Part shown: piece by piece, positions 1 through 8,892 of the stretch
Layout of the letters: each line of letters opens with the position of its first letter
How positions within the stretch are numbered: position 1 is the first letter of the stretch
Assembly: GCA_026315105.1 (NCBI GenBank)
Contig: CM048744.1
Coordinates: 837,072,094-837,136,093, forward strand
From: Locusta migratoria
Lineage: Eukaryota > Arthropoda > Insecta > Orthoptera > Acrididae
Length of the DNA stretch: 64,000 bases
Reading direction: 5' to 3'
The notes under the pieces: generated by a model
Seen by the model: only the letters and a program-made list of their open reading frames with translations
What the model was told of the DNA's origin: nothing
Database searches by the model: none
Program-made: the position numbers and the translations under genes

Positions 1-712
1 AAAACGTCATGTTTTTTCGGAAGAATCCACGTTCTGTTTACAGCATCATGATGGTCGCATCAGTGTTTGGCAACATCGCGGTGAACGCTCATTGGAAGCG
101 TGTAGTCATCGCCACACTGGCTTATCACCCGGCGCAATGGTATGGGGTGCCATTGGTTCCACGTCTCGGTCACCTCTTGTTCTCATCGACCGCACTTTGA
201 ACAGTGGCCATTACATTTCAGATGTGTTACGACCCGTGGCTGTACCCTTCATTCGATTCCTGCGAAACCCTACATTTCAGCAGGATAATGCACGACCGAA
301 TGTTGCAGGTATTGTACGGGCCTTTCTGGATAATGTTCGTCTGCTGCCCTGGCCAGCACATTCTCCAGATCTCTCACTAATTGAAGACGTCTGGTAAATA
401 GTGGCCGAGCAACTGGCTTGTCACATACGCCAGTCACTACTCTTGTTGAACTGTGGTATCGTGTGAAGCTGCATGGTCATCTGTACCTGTACACGCCATC
501 CAAGCTCTGTTTGACTCAATGCCCAGGCGGATCAAGGCCGTTACTACGGCCAGATGTGGTTGTTCTGGGTACTAATTTCTCAAGATCTATGCACCCAAAT
601 TGCATGAAAATGTAATTACATGTCAGTTGTAGTATAATATATTTGTCCAATGCATACCCATTTATCATGTGCATTTCTTCTTGGTATATCAATTTTAATG
701 GCCAGTTGTATA
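1..712 (+). mobile_element. Tc1-like DNA transposon, 3' part, broken (copy A)
   Basis: A relic of a Tc1/mariner transposase (DDE cut-and-paste enzyme) runs off the left edge. The frame around 90-397 reads a GAMVWGAI segment, then FQQDNARP with the second catalytic Asp (about 277-300), then LPWPAHSPDL and IEDVW with the third catalytic Glu (about 346-396). The His usually following DNARP is Asn. Compared with copy B, six bases are missing near 331, so the Asp-Glu spacing is 32 instead of the 34 of DD34E enzymes. TAA at 397 ends the frame inside the conserved region. The downstream noncoding stretch to about 712 is shared with copy B and probably holds the terminal repeat. The first catalytic Asp would lie at or before the window edge. 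Confidence 0.8.
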
Positions 713-925
713 ACAATTTAAAACGTTTTTCGGAAGACAGTCAAGGACCCTACTCAAAAGCAACGGCTTAATTTCGGTGGAAACGCACCGGAGCAGGAAT
801 CCACCACCTCCAAGGAAATTTTTACAGTACAAATCACTGACTAACAAAGTGCTAGCATGTGGAATATGGACCCAGGACTGGCCCTTGCTTCTGCGGGGCA
901 CTGTGCAATACTTTGCGTGGGGCTC
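713..925 (+). repeat. Unnamed ~210-bp interspersed repeat, copy 1
   Basis: This stretch matches 1570-1777 over its whole length with scattered differences (shared landmarks: AATTTCGGTGG, CCACCACCTCC, ACAAAGTGC, GCATGTGG, TTGCTTCTGC). It joins Tc1 copy B directly, with no intact element boundary visible. No protein is recognised. It may be part of a larger transposon or of a tandem duplication that included the Tc1 tail. Confidence 0.6.
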
Positions 926-1345
926 TCCTTACCTCCTCTCCTGTACGGGCCTTTCTGGATACGGAAAATGTTCGACTGCTGCCCTGGCCAGCACATTCTC
1001 CAGATCTCTCACCAACTGAAAACGTCTGGTCACTGGTGGCCGAGCAACTGGCTCGTCTAAATACGCCAGTCACTACTCATGATGAACTGTGGTATCGCAA
1101 TGATGCTGCTTGGGCATTTGTACCTGTACCCGACTTCCGACCTCTTGTTTGACTCAATGCCCAGGCGTATCAAGGCCGTTATTACGGCCAGAGGTGGTTG
1201 TTCTGGGTACTGATTTCTCAGGATCTATGCACCCAAATTGCGTGAAAATGTAATCACATGTCATTTTTAGTATAATACATTTGTCCAATGAATACCTGTT
1301 TATCATCTGCATTTCTTCTTGGTGTAGCAATTTTAATGGCCAATA
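926..1345 (+). mobile_element. Tc1-like DNA transposon, 3' fragment (copy B)
   Basis: The frame at 940-1150 keeps only the end of the DDE domain: FLDTENVRLLPWPAHSPDL followed by TENVW, then the C-terminal tail ending at TGA. Everything 5' of this, including the DNARP Asp, is missing. The noncoding tail to about 1345 matches copy A (TTGTCCAATG, CATTTCTTCTTGG, TTTTAATGGCCA). It retains the TE residues missing in copy A. Confidence is high for the family; both ends are uncertain. Confidence 0.75.
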
Positions 1346-1569
1346 GTGTAGATGTATTGTTATAGTGCGGAACTACGCAATATTTGTAGGTAATTTTGTG
1401 AACTTGATTGCCCAGACAATATAACCGTGAATATCTCACGAGAGTAGCAGCAGCATCGTGGTTTCTGACGTCACAGGCATCACGTGACTCAAATGCAGCG
1501 TTTTTTCCCCTTTAAGTACCGAAATTCACGAGTTAGAAAAGCATGTTCGAAGCATAATATGACATTATT
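1346..1569. other. Unassigned spacer
   Basis: AT-rich sequence between Tc1 copy B and the second copy of the 210-bp repeat. No coding signal or repeat structure is seen. Confidence 0.4.
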
Positions 1570-1987
1570 AACAAATTAAAACGTTTTCCAGAAAACAGTC
1601 AAATATCCTGCAGCCACTTAATTTCGGTGGGAACGCACCGGAACAGGGTTCCACCACCTCCCAGGAAGTTTTTACAGTATACATCACTGACGAACAAAGT
1701 GCGAGCATGTGGTATATGAGACCCAGGACCGGTCCTTGCTTCTGCAGGGTACTGTGCAATAGTTTGCGTGGGGTCTCAAAAAAAAATGTTTGTATAGTCT
1801 ATGGGACTTAACTACGGGGTCATCCGTCCCTAAACTTACAAACTACTTATGAACTACTTACGAACTAGGACGGCACAAATATCCATGCCCGAGGGGGGAT
1901 TCGAACCCCCGACCGTAGTGGCCGTGCTGACCGTGACTGGAGCGCCTCAGTCCCCGCGGCCACCGCGGCCGGCGTGCGTGGGGTCTC
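1570..1987 (+). repeat. Unnamed ~210-bp repeat, copy 2, split by a SINE
   Basis: Second copy of the repeat at 713-925. Its body spans 1570-1777 and the sequence resumes at 1975 after a SINE. The 13-bp string TGCGTGGGGTCTC occurs at 1765-1777 and again at 1975-1987, so it is the target duplication of the SINE. Confidence 0.65.
1778..1974 (-). mobile_element. tRNA-headed SINE, type A, full length
   Basis: This is the type copy for family A. Read on the minus strand it starts with GCCGGCCGCGG, has a polymerase III A box (TGGCCG plus a purine-rich stretch), a B box (GGTTCGAATCC), a body with GTAGTTTGTAAGTTTAGGGA, and a tail ending near CATTT plus an A/T run. The head resembles a leucine-type tRNA (inference). 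The element codes for nothing and needs a LINE reverse transcriptase. The 13-bp target duplication at 1765-1777 and 1975-1987 is perfect, so both ends are exact and the copy is fairly young. Confidence 0.93.
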
Positions 1988-2345
1988 CAGCGTCCTCACC
2001 TCCCCTTCCCGCCCCCCTCCAGCAGAGGTTATACACCTTCGTCACGTTGAAAAGAATTGTAAGTTTCGTTATTTGACACACCATCAGTATGTCAAAAGAC
2101 TTACTGCAGCAGAACGAATGTTATGATAGGAAAATAATTAACCAGAGAAGGAATGTTAATAAGTATGGCAATTACTAAAATGTTATTAACAAAAAATAAC
2201 TTAGCTACCGGAATGTTTCCCATTTCATGACATTCATAATCGAAAAAAGTTAATAATTGTTGTTCAGGTATACACTTACAGGTTTTCAGTACTTGGCATG
2301 CTCTGTATATACAAGAAGCTAAATTAGTTGGCCGCGCGGGAGTAG
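1988..2345. other. Unassigned, AT-rich after a short GC-rich start
   Basis: A C-rich stretch to about 2035 continues the interrupted repeat; the remainder is AT-rich with no recognisable coding or repeat signal. Confidence 0.35.
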
Positions 2346-3150
2346 TTCTACATCTACATCTACATAGATACTCAGCAAATTACATTCAAGTGCCTGGCAG
2401 AGGGTTCATTAATCACTTTCATAACTTTTCTCTACCGCTCCATTCTCTAATAGCGCGCGGGAAGAAAGAACACCTAAATCGTTCCGTTTACGATCTGATT
2501 TCTCTTATTTTATTGGGATGGTCATGTCTCCCTAAGTAGGTGGGTGCTAGCAAAATATTTTCACATTCAGAACTAAAAGTCGGCGATTGAAACTTCGCAA
2601 ACAGATCACGCCGCAATGAATAACGTCTTTCTTTTAATGATTTCCACCCCAATTCTTGCAACATTTCCGTGACGCTTTCCCTCCAGTAACGTGATAAAAC
2701 AAAACGAGCTGCCCTTCTCTGAACCTTCTCAATGTCTTCCGTCAGTCCCACCTGGTGAGGGTCCCACAAGGGGCAACAGTACTCCAGGAGAGGACGCACA
2801 AGTGTGATGTAGGCAGTCTCTTTGGTGGAGCTGGTGCATCTTCGAAGCGTTCTGCCGATGAAACGTAACCTTTGGTTCTCTTTCCCCACAATATTTTCTA
2901 TGTGTTCTCTCCAGTCAAAGTTGTAAACGACAGCATCATCCGCGAACAGTCTAAGGGAGCTATTCAGATTGTCTCCTAAATCGTTTATAAACACGAGGAA
3001 GAGTAGGGGACCTCTAACACTTCCCTGTGGAACGCCAGATATCACTTCTGTTTTACTCGATGACTTACCTTAAATTACAACGAGTTGTGTTCTTTCTGAT
3101 AGGAAATCGTGAATCCAATCGCACAATTGGGGAGATATTCCATAAGCACG
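2346..3150 (-). mobile_element. LINE family L2, 3' part with deleted RT (copy a)
   Basis: A non-LTR retrotransposon fragment. On the minus strand the frame 3045-2488 begins at the RT palm motif SGVPQGSVRGPLLF, reaches FADD (2935-2946, catalytic Asp pair), then jumps to REHIENIVGK, so roughly 70 residues of the RT thumb side are missing compared with family members here. The conserved C-terminal tail follows (LVRPLLEYCCPLWDP, VQRRAARFVLSRY, LGWKSLKERR). The 3' end carries the hexamer tail GATGTA repeated, at 2349-2366. Upstream it extends to 3150, where a SINE begins. RT type is Jockey/CR1-like; I cannot assign a clade. Confidence 0.85.
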
Positions 3151-3335
3151 CAGTTGAGCGGTCTGGAGCGTCACGTTACGGATCGCGTGGCCTCCCGTGT
3201 CGGGGGTTCGAATCCTCCCTCGGGCATGGATGTGTGTCTTGTCCTTAGGTTCGTTTAACTTAGTTTAAGTAGTTTGTAAGCTAGGGACCAAAAACCAAGC
3301 TGGTAAGTCCCATAGACTTACAAACATTTGAAGAT
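3151..3335 (+). mobile_element. SINE, type A/B intermediate, 5' truncated
   Basis: A B box (GGTTCGAATCC, about 3206) is followed by a CTCGGGCATGGATGTGTGT segment, then the GTAGTTTGTAAG body and CATTTGAAG tail. The TTAGTTTAAGTAG stretch is type B-like while the CTCGGGCATGG part is type A-like. The head is short and the A box is not clear. It begins exactly where LINE copy a stops, but no target duplication is visible. Confidence 0.75.
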
Positions 3336-3582
3336 AAATTAGTTGTAGTTTATAAAAATTAAGGATCTTCTGATTTACACATTTTACACAAAACATCTTT
3401 TCCTTCCTCTTTGACGAGCAAATTCATCAATAATAAGTTCAAAACTCAATTTTGAAACCACGTCGTGTTCAGGTATACATGGGAAAGAGATGTCAGGCGT
3501 TCTTGCGATATGCTGCTTCTGAAATAAATAAGAAAATAAATTTCAGACGGGCAATAAATGTAAGCAATTACTTTTCCTATTT
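3336..3582. other. Unassigned spacer
   Basis: AT-rich sequence without recognisable coding content. Its right end (3573-3582, TTTCCTATTT) is the left target duplication of the next SINE. Confidence 0.35.
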
Positions 3583-3809
3583 TTCTGTCTTCCCCCGTAG
3601 CTCAGTGGTAGCGTCGCTGACCACAAATACAAGAGACACAGGTTTGATTCCCGGCAGGAAACTTGGTGCTGTGTGTTTGTGGTCATCATGAGTTTCACCC
3701 TCATCAACGCGCAAGTCGCCGAAGTCGCGTCAATCAAAAGACTTGCAATAGGCTGGCGAACCCCGATGGGGATATCCCGACCAATAAATACCATACGATC
3801 ATCATTTCA
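3583..3809 (+). mobile_element. tRNA-headed SINE, type C
   Basis: A different SINE family. The head reads CCCCGTAGCTCAGTGGTAGCG (A box, about 3592-3612) and GGTTTGATTCCCGG (B box, about 3641-3654). The body contains AAGTCGCCGAAGTCGCGTC, and the end has CCCGATGGGGATATCCCGACC. It lies between 10-bp target duplications TTTCCTATTT at 3573-3582 and 3810-3819. It shares no body with types A or B. Confidence 0.82.
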
Positions 3810-3916
3810 TTTCCTATTTCCCTGAAGCAGCATGTCGCTACTATTCATAGCGGTTGAGAGTAGGATTTCGGCGCCCATACGAGGATCATCTGACAGGCGA
3901 AACAATTGGCGGTCTG

Positions 3917-4423
3917 AGGTTCGTTCCAGCAGCTTCCAGAGGAATACTTTCGAGCGCTAAGAAACAGGTTTTACTGCGCATGCGCAGCTACTACGACGTA
4001 AAATCCCTTGTTTGATACTTACACTGCTGGAACGCTTTTTGCACTGTTTCTGGCTGCAGGCGAAGGAGAGTTTAAAGGAATAATTAATATACTTTCCTTC
4101 CTAATAACGAAGAAGTTTAAACGAGAAATATCTGATCTCAAATGGGATTGCAGTGACTTCGAAATAATCGAAAAACACGCTACAAACACACACGTATCAC
4201 GTGATGGCTACCACCACTCTCAGACCTTTCTGGGCATGCGCAAATTGGCAGCTCGACCGCGCCAGAAATATTTTTCCGGGTAGCGTCTGGCTGCTTGCGG
4301 GAACTGCTGGAACACCAAACAGCCACACTCCAAGTACCCAGAAGCGGGAGAAGGCGCTGCTGGAACAAAATTTCAGCGTTGCGCATGCGCGTCAAGCAGT
4401 CTGGCAGCTGCTGGAACGAACCT
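3917..4423. mobile_element. MITE-like element with repeated CTGCTGGAAC motif
   Basis: A 507-bp stretch bounded by inverted ends: AGGTTCGTTCCAGCAGCT at 3917-3934 and its near-complement ending at 4423. The palindrome GCGCATGCGC occurs near each end (3976-3985 and 4381-4390). The 10-mer CTGCTGGAAC occurs five times: once inverted at 3923-3932, and direct at 4024, 4304, 4357 and 4408. Clustered subterminal motifs of this kind are typical transposase-binding sites in hAT-like and Mutator-like elements (inference). No target duplication was found and no transposase is encoded. Confidence 0.6.
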
Positions 4424-4735
4424 CTTGTGCCGAGTGCCTCGCCGCCCCATCTGACTGTTCACAGTTAGCCGAGCAGGTAGTAGGAAACATCTGCTGACGG
4501 AGGAATGTAGTGTTCGATTATTAGTCACAGCGATTAGACCGGTATTACACTATCAAGAACCGGACGAAAAAATTGGATGAAATATTGGTCCTATTCTTTG
4601 ACAAAGAAATTGGATGAAACGCTAAAGGTGGTATTACACTATCATCCAATATTTTGTCAAATTTGCTTCAAAATGGCGGTGTTATGCTCAGATGTTTTTA
4701 TACTACAGTTACTGTGGGTCTGCATTTAATAGGGA
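4424..4735. repeat. Short repeat with two GGTATTACACTATCA copies
   Basis: The 15-mer GGTATTACACTATCA occurs at 4541-4555 and 4630-4644 in direct orientation, and AATTGGATGAAA occurs twice between them. It looks like a small non-autonomous element or a pair of nested termini. The stretch 4670-4740 (AAATGGCGGTG onward) is unassigned. Confidence 0.4.
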
Positions 4736-4741
4736 AAAAAA

Positions 4742-5045
4742 GAAAAGGAAACGCACCAAGTCAAAGTTTACTAGTAAATCCGAAGGACCAAGCTTCAAGG
4801 ACTTCAACCGTCTAATAACATCCATGGAATTGGAAGTGTGGTGTTCACACATTTGGCGTCTATTCTCGACCCATACGTTGACAAGTGTGAACACCTCATC
4901 TCCATTTGCCAACGTATGGGTCGAGAATAGACGCCAAATGTGTGAACATCTCCAATTCGATGGATTTTATTAGACAGTTGAAGTCCTTGAAGCTGGGTCC
5001 TTCGGATTTACTCGTAAGCTTTGACGTAGTGTTCCTCTTTACACG
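4742..5045. repeat. Fold-back inverted duplication at the 5' end of a PLE
   Basis: The left arm (about 4742-4880) is the reverse complement of the right arm (about 4909-5045), with a loop near 4881-4908. The right arm is Penelope-like RT coding sequence in sense orientation; the left arm is the same segment inverted. Arms are near identical over the central 70 bp (landmarks GACCCATACG and CGTATGGGTC) and decay outward. It marks the 5' truncation point of the PLE. Confidence 0.85.
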
Positions 5046-6360
5046 GGTACCACTGGAAGAGTCGTTGAGTCTAATTAGTGAAACACTGGATGAAGAGGTG
5101 GTGAAGCTCTGTCGTCATGTACTGACGTCAACGTATTTTTCTTTTGGTGGCAACTTCTTTGAGCAAAAGGACGGAGTGGCTATGGGCAGACCCTTATCAT
5201 CCATAGTCGTCAGTTTATTTGTGGAGGACTTTGAGGACAGGGTACTAAAAACTTCAACCTTGCAATCAACGTGTTTTTGGAGATACGTTGCGACAGCTTC
5301 TTCATTTGGCCTCATGGACGGGATAAGCTCAATCGATTTTTGGACCATTTTAACAGCCTTCATCGAAACATCAGATTTACTATGGAGGTCGAAAGTGACG
5401 GGAAGCTTCCATTTCTGGATGTAATGGATTATAAAAAACATGATGGCACCCTTGAACATAGTGCTCACCTAAAGCCAACACATACTGACCGCTATCTGCA
5501 TGCCAGTAGTTGCCATCCACAATACCAACGCAACGGCGTCCTTAGAACTCTGGTACGCAGAGCATATGCCATTTCAGATGCGGACAGCTTACCATCGGAA
5601 CTGGAGCATCTGACGACTGTTTTCAAGAATAATGGCTCTAGCGTTCATTTCTTATGCTGGGGGGGTTAATTTTAAAATTGGAAGACTCGTAAAAAGTTTT
5701 AACACCACTGCTTGGCTCCGTCAAAGATGATCTCGGACTCAGGAAACCCGGTATTTACAAAATACCGTGTCAGTGTTGCATGGCATACATCGGCCGTACG
5801 ATTAGAACTGAAAAAATAGATATGTGGAACACTGCCGCCACACTAGACTATTGCAGCCTGAAAAATCGACGGTAGTGATAATTGTTTAACGAAAGGACAC
5901 AAGATGATATATGATGAGACCCGCATAGTAATCTATACTTCCGGTTTTCTGAACTGTGTTTACAGAGAAGCGACGGAAATCAGCTTGACTGACAATAAAT
6001 AGAGACATGGGGTTTCCTCTTAGTAGAACATGGAATCCACTATTAAATAATGTCAAATTGCAATGTTCGACCCGGATTCCAGCACCTGTGACTGATTAAC
6101 GTAAGGTGCGATATATCACTGTGCCCTGTTCCACTAAGGGCGGCGCCACCAGCCCTGTCTAGGAGGCAGCAACTGTGACGGCCGGAGCATGCGCAGTGCA
6201 CGCGCCCGACGCCTATATAGGACGCGGTACTCCGCTTTTGCATCAGTATTCAGTGGGACTCAGCAGCAGCGAAAGTTCCTGAAGATGACGGACAGTTGTA
6301 CCGTCGAAATATCGAATTAGTTAGATTTCAATATCCGGCAGAAAGCCCGAAAACTCTTTG
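4905..6360 (+). mobile_element. Penelope-like retroelement, 5'-truncated, frameshifted (PLE copy 2)
   Basis: PLEs encode a telomerase-related RT fused to a GIY-YIG endonuclease. Here 4906-5300 carries the RT core (SDLLVSFDVVFLFTRVPL, then DGVAMGRPLSS). The YVDD active site is destroyed: 5284-5295 reads YVAT, and the frame changes, resuming at about 5301 with FFIWPHGRDKLNRF and LPFLDV. The GIY-YIG domain follows after another break: GIYKIPCQCCMAYIGRT at about 5750-5803, with relic sequence to about 5995. A GC-rich 3' region holds a TATA-like CCTATATAGG (about 6213) and the CGTCGAAATATCG end (about 6301). Not functional. Confidence 0.85.
6150..6300 (+). promoter_or_regulatory. Possible PLE internal promoter (TATA-like)
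   Basis: Within the PLE 3' noncoding part, GACGCCTATATAGGACGCG gives a TATA-like box, with CATCAGTATTCAGTG about 30 bases downstream as a possible start site. GC-rich sequence with GCATGCGCAGTGCA lies upstream. PLEs are known to repeat their ends, placing such a promoter upstream of another copy; that use is inferred only. Confidence 0.35.
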
Positions 6361-6423
6361 AAGATGTTGCTGTAGTTTATTGAGAAATCCCAACAGTGGA
6401 GAAGGGTAGTGAATACAGGATGA

Positions 6424-6607
6424 AATGTTCAAATGTTTGTTAAGCTTATGGGACTTAACTACGGGGTCATCAGACACTAACCTTACAAACTACTTACGAA
6501 CTACCTTATACTAAGGACGGCACAAATATCCATGCCCGAGGGGGGATTCGAACCCCCGACCGTAGTGGCCGTGCAGACCGTGACTGGAGCGCCTCAGTCC
6601 CCGCGGC
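6424..6607 (-). mobile_element. SINE type A, 5'-truncated
   Basis: Type A copy lacking the first 13 or so bases of the head (no CCGGCC start). B box and tail are intact. An 11-bp target duplication ATACAGGATGA lies at 6413-6423 and 6608-6618. It is inserted in a degraded LINE. Confidence 0.92.
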
Positions 6608-6618
6608 ATACAGGATGA

Positions 6619-7155
6619 TCTGCAGCGTATCGACGTGTGGTGCAATTAATGGCAATGAACTGTTAAGATAGACAAGTGTCAAGTGCTGCGCTTACGTAGA
6701 AATGAAGGTCCCTTATTATGGCCAGAAGGGGATTTCATTTTATTTTAATGAAGTACAACAGTCACTGAACATAACTGGCAATAATGGACAAAAAAACTTT
6801 CTTATATAATTACGCAATAGTATCACAAACACTGGGAGCGTTTACTTCCATAAAATATCTGGGGAAAATGAAAACTGGTATTTTAGAAGCAGCAGAAGAA
6901 GTAATAGGAAAAGGAAGGAATGGATCACTAATGACCTACTAAATATGATGGAAGAAAAAAGAATATTAAAAAGTTCTGTGGAGAGGGAAGACTAAGAGAA
7001 ATACAAGAATCTGAAAAACAATCAAGAGAGAGGCAAAACAAGCAAGCGAAAAATACCTTGATGATCTCTGCGTTTCAGTTGAGGACAACATGAGAAAGGG
7101 AAATATGGACAAGGCCTATAAATGTCTGAGACATTTCTTTGGAGACAGAAGAAAC
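6619..7155 (+). mobile_element. Degraded LINE relic, interrupted by a SINE
   Basis: Broken frames on the plus strand recall a non-LTR element. At about 6614-6720 a DLQRIDVWCN-like stretch and then VKIDKCQVLRL suggest the segment after the RT active site. At 6860-7150 a K/E-rich stretch (GRNEWITNDLLNMMEEKR, later ERGKTSKRK) resembles the linker between endonuclease and RT. The order is not that of an intact element, so more than one fragment may be joined. Sense continues upstream of the SINE to about 6370. Confidence 0.45.
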
Positions 7156-8870
7156 AAGTGATGGGCTGTGATGGAGGAAACGACATGAGGCAGGAGTGTT
7201 GGCTGTAGAGTCTCCCATAAGAAGAAGTTGTGACCGATAATTCTTTGTAATATTAATACGTGGCTGACGAAACGCAACGGAACGAAAACTTACACATTAT
7301 TTCCTTCTTGCATTATACCGTGCGTAATTTATTCCACAAAACAATCAAGAGTTATGCACATTATTATTATTGACAGTTGCTGCAGTTGTATAAATTTGTT
7401 CGTAATTGCAACTGTCATAAAGCATTTGTGTTTCACATTTCCAATTATATCGGAATTAAAAAAAAAAAAAAATGTTGTGAACACTCTAAATGTATGCTCA
7501 CGACCTGTAAGTGATAAAATATCTGTATACAGATTCCAGCTTGCGGACGCTCGCGCACTCAAAGCACACTTGATAGGCTCGCAGTACTGTGACTGCTTAC
7601 GTGACTGCCTTGTAAGCCGTACATCTCACTCAGAAACACTTATCAGGAAGAATTACGCAACGGCCGGACGTTCATCGGCCAAGGATGATTTACTCACGTG
7701 GTGTACAGGTTCTGAATGGTCAGAAACACCAGATTTTGTTTTGTTCCGTGTTCCTGGGTAAGACAGTGAAATACCTGCTATGCGATGACACCTAACCTGG
7801 ATATTCGTTATGTTAATTTGTTCAACAAATGCTGCTGTCAGCGTAGACAACAGGCCGTTGCTTTGGGGAATTATATTTCATATGTCTCCAATCAAATCTT
7901 ACACAAGGAACAGATAACGTATTACTATGCTTCTTGTTGCCGACATCATTCGAAAGGCAGATTCGAAGCAGCACTTCACCTAACAGAGCTCCAGTGTAGA
8001 CCGTGAATATCGTATGGCAGTGAAAGAAATTCATACCAATTTTCGCCACCAGGTGCCTGGAAATGTCGGGAAAATATGCAGCATTGTTGCCATATATGAA
8101 ACATCTAACATGAAAAATCCTATCGTAGCGCAATTAAAGGTGAATATTTACTGCCCAGAATAATAGGTCCAAAAGAGCTGAACTAAATTCTAACTTCTCG
8201 ATTTATTTGGCACCTACAAAAATATTTTAATAAAAATTCTTGACATGTTCACAGTTTTTTACGAGGTAATACTTATTACTCAGCGCAGTGAGTTCTCGAT
8301 GACGGGGGTCAGTTATTGTAACTGAATTTTTATTATTTGAATATCTAACAAGAAGGCCACTTGGTTATCGTATTTTCGTATTTTTTATGTTCACGGTGTG
8401 TGAAGTCCGGAACGGAAACAACAATCAGCTAAAGCAATTTGATGTAACATTTCTCGGGAAAAGCGAATTTTAAAATTTTTTGAGTATTCCTAAATAGTTT
8501 TTGGAAAGCCACGGTTGTCGACAGCAGACTAGCAACAGACAAATGTTTTGGGGTCGATGGCCCGAATCCCCCCAGTCCTTGTTATTTTTTGTAGTTTTTT
8601 TTATGGTCCTCAAATACCGACATAATTTAAAATTCAAATTCGTCAAACGTATAGTAATTTTTTGATGAAAAAAGTATGTCTTGTTTATTGTTAATTTTCT
8701 ACAGTTCATGAAAGGTTGTTAATAATAATAGCTCCCATTAAAAGCATTTAAAATTAACAATAAACAAAATACTTACACTTTTCATAAAAGTTACAATTAG
8801 GTATGTGTTAATAACCATATGTTTGATGAATTCATATTTAAATGGAGTAGCTCCATTCTCATAAACCACA
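7156..8870. other. Unassigned AT-rich stretch
   Basis: No recognised element or coding sequence. A frame at 7354-7761 is open for 135 codons but has no recognisable domain and includes an A-run (7458-7471), so I do not call it a gene. The sequence is AT-rich with scattered homopolymers. Confidence 0.35.
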
Positions 8871-8892
8871 GACATTACCGAGGTGGGGTGGC

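Noticed and set aside
7354..7761. 135-codon frame
   Set aside because: Includes an A-run translated as Lys; no recognisable domain, no supporting neighbours.
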